Part shown: one piece after another, positions 16,575 through 27,100 of the stretch
How the letters are laid out: each line of letters starts with the position of its first letter
How positions within the stretch are numbered: the stretch's first letter is position 1
From: an uncultured Dehalococcoidia bacterium
Lineage (GTDB): Bacteria > Chloroflexota > Dehalococcoidia > Lucifugimonadales > CAJWER01
Assembly (NCBI GenBank): GCA_958296115.1
Contig: OY282442.1
Coordinates: 2,938,009 to 3,002,008, forward strand
Direction: 5' to 3'
Length of the DNA: 64,000 bases
Notes under the pieces: generated by a model
Told to the model about the DNA's origin: nothing
Databases searched by the model: none
Seen by the model: only the letters and a program-made list of their open reading frames with translations
Translations under genes and position numbers: made by a program

Positions 16575-17477
16575 TCAGGCCCTGACGCCGACTGCGTCCA
16601 GGCGGCGCCTGGCCTCCGCGTAGGTGTCGTGCGGCAGGGGCCCCTTGCGGGCCGCCGCGACGTTCTCCGCGAGGTGGTCGCGGTTCTTGGTGCCGACAAT
16701 CGTAGTGTGCAGGTCCGGGTGCGAGATCGTGAAGCGCAGCATGAACGCGGTGCGGCTCTCCCCCTCGTCCAGCAGGTCGTTCAGCCGCGCCTCTCCGAAC
16801 TTGGCCCAGGAGTCAGGCCGCGATACCCCGGACCTGCCCGGCTCCCCCTTTGCGACGCCGCCGCGGATTATCGTCCCCGCGCCGGCCCCCGCCGCCCTGG
16901 TGATCCAGGACTCGTGCTCGCGATTCAGCCCGGAGTACGGGATCTGGAACACATCGAAGACCCCCATCGCAATGTGGTCTGCGAGATTCGGCAGAGTAGA
17001 GGACGAACCCAGCAATCGGATCTTGCCATCCGCCTTCAGGTCCAGCAGCGTTTGGATTGCGTCCTCGCGCTTGAGCGCTTCCTGCGCGGGCGACGAATGG
17101 AACTGCACCGCGTCCAGGTAGTCGGTCCGCATCCGCTGCAGGCTCTGGTTGACCCCGGCCACGATGTTGTCCTTGGTGAACACGTGCTCCCCCGGGCCCT
17201 GCTGGCCGACCGGACACCCGCACTTGGACGCGAGGAAGAACTCGCCGCGGCGGTGAGAGATGTGCCTTCCGATGAATTCCTCGCTCCGCCCGTAGTCTAT
17301 AGACGTGTCTATGAAGTTGATCCCGGCGTCAAGTACTGCGTTCAGAATCCGCCCCGCCTCCTCATCCTCGATGGGCCGGCCCCGGTCGCCGGCCCTCACC
17401 TCCATCGCCCCGTACCCCAGCCGCGTAACTTCGAGGCCGGTATTGCCCAGCCGCGCCTTCCCCAGTCCCGTATCCAT
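16575..17477 (-). CDS. Aldo/keto reductase
   Basis: 300 residues, TIM-barrel family. The catalytic tetrad is visible: Asp and Tyr in FIDTSIDYGRSEEFIG, Lys in LASKCG, His in AVQFHSSPAQ. The cofactor end reads TIVGTKNRDHLAENV, typical for NADP-binding members. It reduces carbonyl groups of sugars or aldehydes; substrate unknown. It lies 24 bp upstream of the Gfo/Idh gene and 36 bp downstream of thrC on the same strand, so thrC may be the first gene of a transcript that includes all three. Confidence 0.92.
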   Translation of the reverse strand: MDTGLGKARLGNTGLEVTRLGYGAMEVRAGDRGRPIEDEEAGRILNAVLDAGINFIDTSIDYGRSEEFIGRHISHRRGEFFLASKCGCPVGQQGPGEHVFTKDNIVAGVNQSLQRMRTDYLDAVQFHSSPAQEALKREDAIQTLLDLKADGKIRLLGSSSTLPNLADHIAMGVFDVFQIPYSGLNREHESWITRAAGAGAGTIIRGGVAKGEPGRSGVSRPDSWAKFGEARLNDLLDEGESRTAFMLRFTISHPDLHTTIVGTKNRDHLAENVAAARKGPLPHDTYAEARRRLDAVGVRA

Positions 17478-17513
17478 GTGAACCTCCTGTATTCGTTCGT
17501 GTTCGGCTGCCGA

Positions 17514-18839
17514 TTACGTCAGCTTCCCATCCAGGGCCCCCAGCACCGAATCGTAGTCGCCCGGCAGCTCCACCGGCGCGTTCGCGAGGCTCGACTCCAC
17601 GCCCCTCAGCCCATTGCCGTGGTAACTCACCTTGAAGTCCACGAACTTCAGCCCGTTAGCCGTCGAGACCACGATAACCCTGTCCTTGCTCCCTATCTCC
17701 CGCCGCTCGATCAGCTTTAGCATCGCCGCCAGCGCCACGCCGGTCTGCGGGCAGCTGAACAGCCCAGTCCGGTCCGCCTGCGCCGCCGCGTCAGCCAGCT
17801 CGTCCTCCGTCGCCTGCTCCACCACCCCATCGAACTCCTTCAGTATCGGTATAGCCCGACCCGCGCTCACAGGATTCCCGATCTGGATTGCGCTCGCCGC
17901 CGTCGCGGAAGCCGCCACTGGCTCGTACTCCGTGAAGCCCGTCAGGTAGCTCCTGTACAGCGGATTCGCCGACTCCGCCTGCGCGCAGACCAGCCGTGGA
18001 AGCCGTTGGATAACCCCCAGGTCGCGCATCATCAGGAACCCCAGGCCTATGGCAGTGATGTTCCCCAAGTTGCCGCCCGGCACGATAACCCAGTCAGGCG
18101 CCTCCCAATCGAACTGCTGCACTATCTCGATGCTTATGGTCTTCTGGCCCTCGATCCGCAGCGGGTTCACCGAATTCGCTAGGTAGAACCGCCTGTCCTC
18201 GCTCAACTGCTGCACGATGGCCATGCAGCCGTCGAAATCCGTGTCGAGCGCGAGGGTGATAGCCCCGTTCGCAAGCGGCTGGATTAGCTGCGCCACCGAC
18301 ACGCGATCCCGCGGCAACAGCACGACCGACGGGATGCCGGCGGCCGCGCAGTACGCCGAGACCGACGCCGACGTGTCCCCTGTGGAAGCGCAGATAACCG
18401 CCGATACATCAGCGCCGCGGCTCATCGTATCCTTCACCGCCGACACCAGCACCGTGATGCCCAGGTCCTTGAACGAACCCGAATGGCTGTTGCCGCTCTG
18501 CTTGATCCACAAATCGTCCAGCCCCACAAGCTCGCCCAGCCGCTCCGCCCGGAACATGTTCGTGCCGCCCTCGTACATCGAGACGATGTTCGAGTTCGAG
18601 ATGTGCGGATACACCCACTCCTTCTTGCCCCATACGCCGCTGCCGTAAGGGGCCTCGGTCCGCATGTACCGCTGGTCGAACAGGGACATCCACGCGGCGG
18701 GGCTGCGCTTCCTCAGCGCCTCCACGTCATGCGCGACCTCCAGCAGCCCCCCGCACGCCGAGCAGTGGTAGAGCACGTCCGTAAGCTCGCGCCGACCCGC
18801 GCACCCCTCGCTGCACCTGAACCAAGCGTCATACTGCAT
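17514..18839 (-). CDS. thrC: Threonine synthase
   Basis: 441 residues from the ATG at 18839; a longer frame only overlaps the ATPase gene. A fold-type II PLP enzyme that converts O-phosphohomoserine to threonine. PLP lysine in [13 protein letters not shown], phosphate-binding loop in [13 protein letters not shown], substrate site [17 protein letters not shown]. The N-terminus carries two Cys pairs (CSEGC ... CSACGG) like a small zinc ribbon, seen in many long bacterial ThrC and cysteate-synthase-like proteins. Cysteate synthase is an alternative, but it is essentially archaeal. A C-terminal '[13 protein letters not shown]' block supports ThrC. Confidence 0.93.
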   Translation of the reverse strand: MQYDAWFRCSEGCAGRRELTDVLYHCSACGGLLEVAHDVEALRKRSPAAWMSLFDQRYMRTEAPYGSGVWGKKEWVYPHISNSNIVSMYEGGTNMFRAERLGELVGLDDLWIKQSGNSHSGSFKDLGITVLVSAVKDTMSRGADVSAVICASTGDTSASVSAYCAAAGIPSVVLLPRDRVSVAQLIQPLANGAITLALDTDFDGCMAIVQQLSEDRRFYLANSVNPLRIEGQKTISIEIVQQFDWEAPDWVIVPGGNLGNITAIGLGFLMMRDLGVIQRLPRLVCAQAESANPLYRSYLTGFTEYEPVAASATAASAIQIGNPVSAGRAIPILKEFDGVVEQATEDELADAAAQADRTGLFSCPQTGVALAAMLKLIERREIGSKDRVIVVSTANGLKFVDFKVSYHGNGLRGVESSLANAPVELPGDYDSVLGALDGKLT

Positions 18840-18930
18840 CGCGCCGCCCTCCCACCCAAGATTGTAAGGCCTGCGCCAATCATAATCTATTGGCTGGGAC
18901 CGCTTGCCGAATCGCTCGGAGCGGTCTGTC

Positions 18931-20085
18931 TTATTGGCCCTGCTCCTCCAGTTGGCGAAGGATGAAGGCATCGAGCAGCGGCACGGCAAGCGAATATCTC
19001 CCCCGCCGGTTCTTGTAGACCAGGCCGGCTTCGCCCAGCGAGACCAGCATTCGATTGACGTGGCTGCTCGTGAACGGCTTGGCAGAGCGCTTGGACGCAC
19101 TGACGATATCCTGTACGCTGAACTCCCTCGACGAGCTGTCCAGATGCGCGATTATCACTAGCAGATCGCGTTGCCTGTCTGTCACCCTCGCCCACCGCCC
19201 CGCGAAGAAATCGTCGTCCAGCTTCCGCAATATGCCGGAGATGGGAATCTCCGCCCTTGGCTGGAGCATCCACACGTCGAACGCCTCCCTGCAAATGAAC
19301 TGGATGAAGTACGGGTAGCCGCGGCTGGCTTCATAGATGCGCTTGACAGATTCGGGCGTGAGACTGGTCGGGCTGCCGAAGCTCTCTATGGGCTTGGTCA
19401 TCGCGTCGGAGCTGGCCTGCTCGCTCAGCCTGTCGAGCATGACTACCCGGAACATGCGCTCTGCAAATGTTCTTGCGTCTACCAGCTTGGGAAAGAGCGT
19501 AGGCAGCCCGACCAGCGCAAGCATGTACGGCGTCCCTTTTCGCTGGATAGACTGGAACGCGTCGAGGAGCAGTGACAGCGGATACTCGTCGCGAGATCCA
19601 TGGTCCGCGAGGTTCTGCGCCTCATCATAGGCGAACACGACGCCAGGGACGCCATTCGGCTCCAAGGCATCCCATGTCCTGTCCAAGACCGCCTTCAGCT
19701 TGTCGGACGCCAAGCCGGGCGTGTCGTTCCAGATACGCTGCAGGGCGTTGAAGTCCAGGACCCGCTCGGCGGTCCCTGCCGTTGGGACGAACCCCGCGCT
19801 CGGCCTCTTCCGCGTGCTGACGACGATATTGGATGTAGCGACCGCAAGGTCGGCGAGCAGGCGCGTCGAAAGGTTGCGCTCCGTCATGCTGGAAGACTCG
19901 GACAAGTCGTTGCCGACCCAGAGCCAGTCCTTCGCGTGCGCCATGGGCTTTAGCGTGTCGAGCAGCACAGTCTTGCCAACTCCACGCAGCCCCGTAAGCA
20001 CGAGGTTGTCCAGGATGGACTCCTGGTCGAGCAGGCGGGCGAACTCCTCTTTCTCTCGTTCCCGCCCCGCTAGGTACGGCGGCAT
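18931..20085 (-). CDS. AAA+ ATPase of the ORC/STAND-like group with winged helix
   Basis: About 384 residues from the ATG at 20085. Opening [15 protein letters not shown] is the usual start of such ATPases. Walker A is [11 protein letters not shown], Walker [12 protein letters not shown], sensor-like loop [11 protein letters not shown]; then [17 protein letters not shown] and a C-terminal winged helix ([17 protein letters not shown], then [17 protein letters not shown]). Such proteins switch with ATP and bind DNA or partners; some are linked to mobile DNA. A TTG 29 codons upstream (20172) would lie inside the likely promoter, so it was rejected. GC-rich like its neighbours; lies next to thrC without overlap. 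Function not known. Confidence 0.8.
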   Translation of the reverse strand: MPPYLAGREREKEEFARLLDQESILDNLVLTGLRGVGKTVLLDTLKPMAHAKDWLWVGNDLSESSSMTERNLSTRLLADLAVATSNIVVSTRKRPSAGFVPTAGTAERVLDFNALQRIWNDTPGLASDKLKAVLDRTWDALEPNGVPGVVFAYDEAQNLADHGSRDEYPLSLLLDAFQSIQRKGTPYMLALVGLPTLFPKLVDARTFAERMFRVVMLDRLSEQASSDAMTKPIESFGSPTSLTPESVKRIYEASRGYPYFIQFICREAFDVWMLQPRAEIPISGILRKLDDDFFAGRWARVTDRQRDLLVIIAHLDSSSREFSVQDIVSASKRSAKPFTSSHVNRMLVSLGEAGLVYKNRRGRYSLAVPLLDAFILRQLEEQGQ

Positions 20086-20126
20086 GTGCCCCGCCCCGGG
20101 TCGGAATGGGTTCAGGATAGGCCTTA

Positions 20127-20156
20127 TTGACAATGTATTACACCTGAATGTAAATT
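20127..20156 (+). promoter_or_regulatory. Candidate rightward promoter (toward the CehA-like gene)
   Basis: TTGACA (20127-20132), 18-bp spacer, TAAATT (20151-20156). It would start near 20163 and give a ~190-nt leader for the gene at 20352. The region is AT-rich, so chance matches are possible. Confidence 0.45.
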
Positions 20157-20160
20157 TACA
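20149..20160. promoter_or_regulatory. 12-bp palindrome, likely operator
   Basis: TGTAAATTTACA, perfectly symmetric, lying over the -10 of the rightward promoter and just downstream of the start of the leftward one. A related TGTATTACA sits at 20134-20142. A dimeric regulator could control both directions. Confidence 0.45.
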
Positions 20161-20170
20161 CCGCGAAGTC

Positions 20171-20199
20171 AATTTATATCATTATGCAATTCCTGTCAA
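20171..20199 (-). promoter_or_regulatory. Candidate leftward promoter of the AAA+ ATPase gene
   Basis: Read leftward: TTGACA (20199-20194), 17-bp spacer, TAAATT (20176-20171). Transcription would begin near 20164, giving an ~80-nt leader before the ATG at 20085. Confidence 0.55.
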
Positions 20200-20227
20200 C
20201 TTGGAGGGCCGGAGCCGTTCGCCTGGC

Positions 20228-20248
20228 TCCTCTGGTTGCATATGGAAC
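20228..20248. repeat. 21-bp direct repeat, left copy
   Basis: TCCTCTGGTTGCATATGGAA plus C; the same sequence with one change (GCGTATGG) is at 22899-22919, on the other side of the CehA-like gene and in the same orientation. Confidence 0.8.
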
Positions 20249-20351
20249 AGGATACACGGATGCCTATTGAGTTCTCGGTGGTGTAGGGTTACAGAGCAAA
20301 CATCAGCTAGCCAGTATGCATCTCTCCCAGCGCCGCTCCGGAGGTCCCCCT

Positions 20352-22832
20352 ATGACCGACTACCAGCCCCTCGACATATCGGCCTACGGCAACGCGCGCC
20401 TGTCCATCCTCGAAGCCCCGGACAAGCCCGCCGCCGGCCTCCAGGCATTTCGCGGCCTGCCCTTCCTCGTCGCCCCGCGCGTCCTGCGCCTCCGCGGCAA
20501 CGACGCGCCAGTAACCATCCCCATTAGTCGGGCCGCTCGCCGCGTCCTGTTCGCCCACGTCCAGCTCGAAACCACCGCGCATCAGGATGGACGCTGGGGC
20601 CGCCCCGTCGCCGACTACGTATTCACCACCGCCGGCGCCGCGGAATATCGAGTCCCCATCAGGGAGCGCTTCGAAATCGGCGTACTGCCTGGCCGGGGCG
20701 CGATACCCGGCGGCATCGGCTCACAGTTCCTCGCCGTCACCGACCATTACGCCGAGCTCATGCCCCGCTACGAAGGCGAATTCGGCAGGGCAGGCTGGCG
20801 CCTGATGGACAGCCGAGGCGAAACCACCCGCTGGTTCTACCTATGGGCCTGGCGGAACCCCTATCCCGATGACCCCATCGAGTCGGTCGAGATAGTCCCG
20901 CGAGGCCCGCAATTCGCCATTGCCGCCCTGACCTTGGGCCACGCCGACGAGCATCCCTTCGCACGCGAGGGCCGCGTGCCCGCTCGCATCGTCCTCAACA
21001 ACCCCGACCACGCCGCCGCGCCGTTCGACCTGGAAGTCGAGATAGACAGGGGCGTCGCCGCATACCCATACCCGCTGCCCAGCCAGACCGCCGAAGAGTT
21101 CCTCGCCGACCCCTACAAGGGCTGGGGCCAGCCCAAGAACGAAGCCTCCAGCCCCGCGTACGTCGAGGTATCCGGCGCTCCCTCCGCAACCCTCACCGTC
21201 CGCCACGCCGGCCGCGAGATAGGCGCAGTCCGATGGGGCGACGCACTCGAGCGCCGCGCCGTCGATACGCCCAACGTCAGCATCGAGCTCACCGAACCCG
21301 GCCGAAACTGGGTCAACGTCTCCGTCGTGGACCACGACACCGGCAGGCCCGCGCCGTGCCGCATACACTTTCGATCCCCCGACGGAGCGCCATACCAGCC
21401 ATACGGCCACCACAACCACGTCAATTCCGGCCTCGACACCTTCAACTACGACGTAGGCGGCGACCTCCGCATGGGCCAGGTTACATACGCCTACATCGAC
21501 GGCTCGTGCCAGGGCTGGCTGCCCAGGGGAGAGGTCATCGTGGACGCCGCTCGCGGCTTCGAATACGAGCCACTGCGCGAGGCTGTAACCATAGCGCCGG
21601 GCCAGCGCGAGCTCACCATACGCCTCAAGCGCTGGACGAACATGAACCGGCGCGGCTGGTACAGCGGCGACTCCCACGTCCACTTCCTCTCGGCGCAGGG
21701 CGCGCTGTTCGAAGCGCAGGCCGAGGACCTGAACGTCGTGAACCTGCTCCAGTGCCAGTGGGGCAGCCTCTTCACGGGCACGGAGGAGTTCACCGGCGCG
21801 CCGCACGTCTCCCGCAGCGGCGACACAGCGGTGTACGTCTGCCAGGAGAACCGCCAGCATCTCATGGGGCACATGATCCTGATGGGCCTGAAGCGCCACG
21901 TCATGCCGTGGTGCAGCGACGGCCCCGGCGAAGCCGAAATAGGCGGCACGATGGAAGCCACGCTCAGCGATTGGGCCGACCAGTGCCGCGAACAGGGCGG
22001 AACCGTGGCAGCCGCGCACTTCTGGGGACTCAACCGCGAAGCCGCAGCCCTCGTCGCCACTAATCGCCTCGACGCCATCGAGTTCAAGGGCCATCAGAAC
22101 CAGTTCCCCCACGACGAGTACTACCGCGTTCTGAACTGCGGCTACCGAATCCCCCTCGTAGGCGGCACGGACAAAATGAGTAGCGAGGTCGCCGTCGGTC
22201 AATGGCGCACCTACGCTCGCCTGCTCGACGGCCAGCCGTTCACCTACGACAACTGGCGGCGAAGCGTGGAGATGGGCCGAACGTTCATGACCTCCGGCCC
22301 TATCATAGACTTCAGCGTCGATGGCCGCGAGATAGGCGACACGATAGCCATGCCCGGGCCAGGAGCGGTAGAGGTCGAAGTGCGGGCCGAAAGCGTCCTG
22401 CCGATACACCGCCTAGAGGTCGTGCTCAACGGCCAAGTCGCGGCGTCCACCGAGTCTCCCGGCGGCGCGCGCATTCTGGAGCTCCGCGAGACGCTGCGCG
22501 TGGACGGTCACTCTTGGATAGCCGCGAGGTGCGGCAGTCCATCTTACTTCGGGGACCCGCCCGGCGACGACATGCGGCGCGGAATATACGCCCACACTTC
22601 GCCCATCTACATAGCCTGCGGCGGCGAATGGCGGATGTTCGACCAGCCCACCGCCGAGCACATGCTGACCGTAGTCAACGGCGGCCTCGATTACATCCGC
22701 GAGACCTCCGCCCAATACCTCCATCACGACGTAACCCATCACCACGGCGAGAGCGACCACATAGCCTGGCTCCAGCGCCCCTTGCACCAGGCGCGCCAAG
22801 CCCTCGAAGCCCGCCTAGCGGCAGGGCGATGA
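20352..22832 (+). CDS. CehA/McbA-family metallohydrolase, large
   Basis: 826 residues. The N-terminal ~430 residues are beta-rich, with an IHFRSPDGAPYQPYGHHNH segment. From ~430 a PHP-like metal domain follows: GWYSGDSHVHFLSAQ (HxH), then GTVAAAHFWGLN and IPLVGGTDKMSSE, the same order as in CehA/McbA (carbaryl hydrolase) proteins. These hydrolyse esters or carbamates, but most members are uncharacterised. The C-terminal part has an Ig-like stretch and ends with a His-rich segment (LHHDVTHHHGESDH). Start: ATG at 20352, with CGGAGG 7 bp before. No signal peptide. Flanked by two 21-bp direct repeats. Confidence 0.82.
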   Translation: MTDYQPLDISAYGNARLSILEAPDKPAAGLQAFRGLPFLVAPRVLRLRGNDAPVTIPISRAARRVLFAHVQLETTAHQDGRWGRPVADYVFTTAGAAEYRVPIRERFEIGVLPGRGAIPGGIGSQFLAVTDHYAELMPRYEGEFGRAGWRLMDSRGETTRWFYLWAWRNPYPDDPIESVEIVPRGPQFAIAALTLGHADEHPFAREGRVPARIVLNNPDHAAAPFDLEVEIDRGVAAYPYPLPSQTAEEFLADPYKGWGQPKNEASSPAYVEVSGAPSATLTVRHAGREIGAVRWGDALERRAVDTPNVSIELTEPGRNWVNVSVVDHDTGRPAPCRIHFRSPDGAPYQPYGHHNHVNSGLDTFNYDVGGDLRMGQVTYAYIDGSCQGWLPRGEVIVDAARGFEYEPLREAVTIAPGQRELTIRLKRWTNMNRRGWYSGDSHVHFLSAQGALFEAQAEDLNVVNLLQCQWGSLFTGTEEFTGAPHVSRSGDTAVYVCQENRQHLMGHMILMGLKRHVMPWCSDGPGEAEIGGTMEATLSDWADQCREQGGTVAAAHFWGLNREAAALVATNRLDAIEFKGHQNQFPHDEYYRVLNCGYRIPLVGGTDKMSSEVAVGQWRTYARLLDGQPFTYDNWRRSVEMGRTFMTSGPIIDFSVDGREIGDTIAMPGPGAVEVEVRAESVLPIHRLEVVLNGQVAASTESPGGARILELRETLRVDGHSWIAARCGSPSYFGDPPGDDMRRGIYAHTSPIYIACGGEWRMFDQPTAEHMLTVVNGGLDYIRETSAQYLHHDVTHHHGESDHIAWLQRPLHQARQALEARLAAGR

Positions 22833-22898
22833 GTGACAATGAAGCCTGCCGCGTCAATTGCGTCTCGCGGCGGGCTTCCAGGACGCAAAGCCGCTGAT

Positions 22899-22933
22899 TC
22901 CTCTGGTTGCGTATGGAACCGGGTTGTGCTACA
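22899..22933 (+). promoter_or_regulatory. Direct repeat (right copy) overlapping a possible promoter
   Basis: TCCTCTGGTTGCGTATGGAA plus C matches 20228-20248. Within it TTGCGT, followed after 17 bp by TACACT (22928-22933), could act as a weak promoter for the PLD-like gene at 23028. The remaining 22833-23027 holds no gene. Confidence 0.4.
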
Positions 22934-23027
22934 CTCCTTCGCCCGGCTCAGCTTTGAATTGGGATTAGCCAGATAAGCCTCCAAGCAAATCGGGGTTATC
23001 CGGACACCAACAGAGGGATGCTAGGCA

Positions 23028-23852
23028 ATGGCAAAGTTCTACACCACCAAAAGCATTTCGCGTCATCTCAAGAATATCATCGAGGACGCCAAAGAGGAGC
23101 TCATACTCATCAGCCCATATATCAAGGCCGATGATGAGACTGAGAAGCTCATTGGGGATAAGAAGCGGTCAATCAGAATCAACGTCGTCTATGGCAAAAG
23201 AGAATTGAACTCGAGAGAGAAGAGGTTTCTGGAAGATCTGAGTATAAGAACTACTTTTCGTGAGAACCTTCATGCCAAGTGCTACCTGAACGAGAGCGAA
23301 GCCCTGATAACCTCCATGAATCTCTACGAGTATTCCATGTACAACAACGACGAGATGGGCATACTGGTATCCAAAGAAGAGGATGGAGTCCTTTACGACG
23401 CCATATACGGGCAAGCGAAGGAATGGGCCGGAGATGACAGTGAAGAGGTTCCCGCAAGGCGACAGGATGTGCAGTCTCCGCGCTCCTACATGGACTCGGA
23501 CGCGGCCGTGCAGTCGCCGAAGCACGGTGAGAATCGTTCAGGAGGGAGCTTGCCCTGGGAGAGGCCCAGCGAAGCAATCGCGGCCAGATCAAAGGCTCAT
23601 AAGAGGACGCGGAAAGCTTTGGAGATGCCCACGGAAGGCTTCTGCATTCGGTGCCGAATCTACGTTCCAGTCGCCCCGACTAAGCCCTATTGCAGCAAGG
23701 ACTACAGGACTTGGAAGCGGTTCGAGAACGTGGATTACGGGGAAGAGTATTGCCACACGTGCGGCAAGGAGCATGAGTCGACTATGCACAAGCCCCTGTG
23801 CTTCACCTGCTACAAGAAGTACAAGGACGTCCTCGAGTTCGCCGAGGCGTAG
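23028..23852 (+). CDS. PLD-fold nuclease with C-terminal zinc ribbon
   Basis: 274 residues. The first ~125 form a phospholipase-D-like half: EELILISPYIK at the start, the catalytic HxK in RENLHAKCYLN, then ALITSMNLYEYSMYNNDEMG. With only one HxK the enzyme must work as a dimer, as in bacterial PLD nucleases (Nuc, BfiI type). A charged linker follows, then about eight cysteines in pairs (FCIRCRIYVP, CSKDY, CHTCGKEH, CFTCYKKY) that probably bind two zinc ions and nucleic acid. The acidic residue after HxK is Glu rather than Asp. Lower GC than the flanks. It converges on the HicB-like fragment and the large ATPase and may be part of one defence island. Confidence 0.85.
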   Translation: MAKFYTTKSISRHLKNIIEDAKEELILISPYIKADDETEKLIGDKKRSIRINVVYGKRELNSREKRFLEDLSIRTTFRENLHAKCYLNESEALITSMNLYEYSMYNNDEMGILVSKEEDGVLYDAIYGQAKEWAGDDSEEVPARRQDVQSPRSYMDSDAAVQSPKHGENRSGGSLPWERPSEAIAARSKAHKRTRKALEMPTEGFCIRCRIYVPVAPTKPYCSKDYRTWKRFENVDYGEEYCHTCGKEHESTMHKPLCFTCYKKYKDVLEFAEA

Positions 23853-23859
23853 CTTGGCC

Positions 23860-24114
23860 TCACTCCCGCAGCTCCAGCCCTGCCTCACTGCCAAGAACCC
23901 GCAGCGCGTCATTGATGGGGCCTACCGAAGTCCCATGGCGCGGGTCCAGCATTCGGCGCGCCACTCCGGTATCCACGCCGAGATGCTTGGCAAGCGCGGC
24001 GCGTGTTATCCGGCTATCACGAACCGTCATGGACAGAGCCGCCTTTGCCGCCATCTCCGCAGGAACGGCGACCGCGGCGATATCCTCCAGGCTCGGCGCA
24101 GCCTGGCATGGCAA
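23860..24114 (-). pseudogene. HicB-like antitoxin C-terminal fragment
   Basis: 84 codons. The second half (AAKAALSMTVRDSRITRAA, then AKHLGVDTGVARRMLDPRHG, then a helix with NDALRVLGSEAGLEL) matches the helix-turn-helix tail of HicB antitoxins. The N-terminal RNase-H-like domain that binds the HicA toxin is missing, and no HicA is nearby. The only start is a TTG; the same frame runs back into the end of the neighbouring large gene without ATG. It could still be a stand-alone small DNA-binding protein controlling the large gene, which ends 44 bp away. I favour a remnant. Confidence 0.55.
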
Positions 24115-24157
24115 GCGTCTCGATTCACGGGAAACATGTTGTCCGCGCTGAGTTAGT

Positions 24158-27100
24158 TCACTTGAATTGAGCGGAGAGGTCTCCCAGACGAATTCCGTTG
24201 TGCCACACAGCGTTATCTACACGTATCCGCGCCGTGCCGGACTCGATTTCCAGTTGGATGTCACTATCGCTAGGAGTCGTGACATCCTCGCGCAGATCGT
24301 TGAGCTCGCCAAGTTCTACACATAGTGGCTCCACACGGGGGCCGATATTTTGCACGAACCGCATGTTGGCCCGTATGTCGTCTTTCTCTAGGTTGGTCCC
24401 ACTCTGTCCCACGGGAACCACACAGAGTAAGAAGCCGTCGCCCTTCTTCACGGCGGTTTCAGCTTGTCTGGCCGTCATACGCACTCTCTGTTCTCGCGTG
24501 GCTTTGACTTCGACCAGCCAGGTTTGGTCGTTTCGAGACAATTCGATGCCTATCTCTTCATTTTCTTCTATCAAGTCATATTCAATCTCAAAATCGGAGC
24601 CGATTCCAGTGCGCTTTACAGTGAATCCCTCATCTTCCAATCCCTCCTTCACTAAGTCCTCCACAAGACCTCCCAAGCGTTGATTCTCATGCACAACCCG
24701 CCTCTGTTTCCGGCGTTCTGCGAGATGATTAGGGAGGTCTTCGTCCGTCTTCATATCTTCTACAAATTTACTAATATGGCTTAAGTCCCCACCAGTCGAA
24801 ACCAGAATATTTGTCATAGCATCGTCCAGATCAGATCGAGATTTATCGTCGCTGACGACGAAATGCCTCATCAGGTCGAGCCGCGTCACTCGAATTGCTT
24901 CCAGGAGTTTCGAGATGGTAGGGGTGTTACTTAGAGAATTGGGGGTCCAATCACCACCACTAAGAAGAAGCTTGGCAAGTGACTGCGCCGTAGCTCGATC
25001 GCGTATATTACCTCCCTGCGGAACCCAACTACGCCTTACAACTGGCACCAGCCACATCGCCTGAAAATACCTGTGACTGGAATCACACTCACAGGTTGCA
25101 GTCCTAATCTCCAATCCTTCTGGATCATGTGTGACCAGCCATTCTGTTAGGAAACTCCAGAAAAGGCGAGCGCGTTCTGGCCTGTTACGCACGCGTGCCA
25201 TGATCCCGCTGTCCCCAGCAAGGAGGATTAGGTCAGTCACGGCAACAGGATTGACCGTTTTATGTTCGCCGTCTGCTAGTGGTTCGTCTGGAAGGAAATC
25301 TCCAAGGGCTTTGTCGCTTTGGACTATTACATCCGTTCTCACATACCCTCGCTCGCTGAGCATCTGCCAGACATCAGCCCCGGGCATTACAGCGAAAAAG
25401 TCATCGGCCATGATGCATTGCCACGGAAAGAGGTCTTCGTACGGTTGAAGGTCCTCTGCCCATGCTTTGGTTGGAGCAAGAGGCACCTCAGCATCATAGC
25501 CTACCTTTTGACTTAGCCACAGCACTTCACAGCTTCCATCACCGGACCTTGTTGAGAACGCAGGAAAATTCGTCAAATGAGTCCATTTGCGGTTAGCAAC
25601 GATCCAGGCTAGGAGACGCGGACTAGCCTGAGTAAATTCATCAATGAGAGTATCTTCAAGCCATTGAAGTTCATTAATTATCTCCTGTACGACATCCTTA
25701 TTGGCAAGTTCTCCCTTGCCCATTTCATCGACAAGAGAAGTAAGGCGAGTGTCACGAAGTCGACCTCGAAATCCCAAGCCTAGGATGTCATCCCCGATAG
25801 CCTTTAGCTCGTTGTCTACGTCGTTGTCGCGATGTAGCTCGGAGAGTTTGTCAAGGCGGCCAGCCTGGTCAAGGACAATGTGACGCTCGCGAATCACGTT
25901 ATCAAAACCGTCTTCCTTGAGAAATTGATGAAGATGATTTAGCCATTCGACTGCATCAATGTCGTCGTGAAGCGTGTTCTCAAGTCTTTCGAGGGTGCCA
26001 AAGTCAGTATTGGCATCCTTGGTCTTCTCTTCAAGATAGGACACCAGTTTGTTACCATCATAACCTTCACCGAATGATGTCGCCTCACGATCTATAATCG
26101 CCGCCCAACTTTCAACTGCCTTGCGCCATCCATCAGCCTCATTTCGTTCCGGCAACTTGTCTCGGAGGGCTTTGACATCACTTAGCAGATCCCAAAGAGT
26201 TTCCACACCCACGGTTTCTCTCGTGATTGGCAAAATGGAATCTCTTGGAACTATGGGAGTAGGCCCACTAAGAACTGCGGGGGTCTGGCGAATTTGCGAG
26301 ATGAGTTGTTCAAGTCGGTTATAGAGCCATTCTCTCTTAGGCCGGGTCTGCTCAGTGATTGAGGGGATGTCCGCCAGGATATGGACGTTTGTCCATCGGG
26401 ATTTTGCCACAAACTCGATCAGCTTGACATGCAACCCACAGGCTTCTTCAATGACAGCTTGATTTGTCTGGTTTGCCTCGTCATCGCTTTGTCCAAGATA
26501 AACGCCGTCGCGATGTTCTGTAGGAGTGAATGCAAAGCTGTTTATGACAGCTGGAAAGCTGAAATCTTCGGTCCCTATCAAAGGAAATCCCAGAAAGAGT
26601 CTCGGAATCTCCCCGAGTGGTAGGCATACCGACCCATCGTCAGTTGGCTCCATGGGAACTGACACAGATACTCGCGCGCCTTCTGCTAGAAGGTACTTTC
26701 TTTCGCTCCGATTCCCATGATTGCTTACTCCCACTGTGACTATCTGTAATCCTTCTTGCTGCAAGGGGGTGCGTCCGAACACTTCGAAACTCGTAGTCTC
26801 CTCGGGAGACTCAATATCGATGCGATGAAACTGACTATTAAATACGACTACGAATGGGGCGCATTGCTTCAGCGTTTTCATTCCTTCCTCAACTACATCA
26901 ACCGCGTCTTCTCCTATAGGATACCTGAACCGGGTGGTGAAGGTATCTGAAGTAGCCGCCGCGGATTCATCAAAAAATTCGTCCCATGCTTGACCCATGG
27001 AGTCACTGAGCGCCTTAGCCGAGCTGATTTCACGCTTCAGACGAAATTCGAAAGGACGCCTGTCATCGAGTTGTCCGGAAACATCAATAACTGGCGATAG

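Noticed and set aside
18840..19100. N-terminal extension of threonine synthase
   Set aside because: The extra codons are the ATPase gene read in another frame; the family begins at the ATG at 18839.
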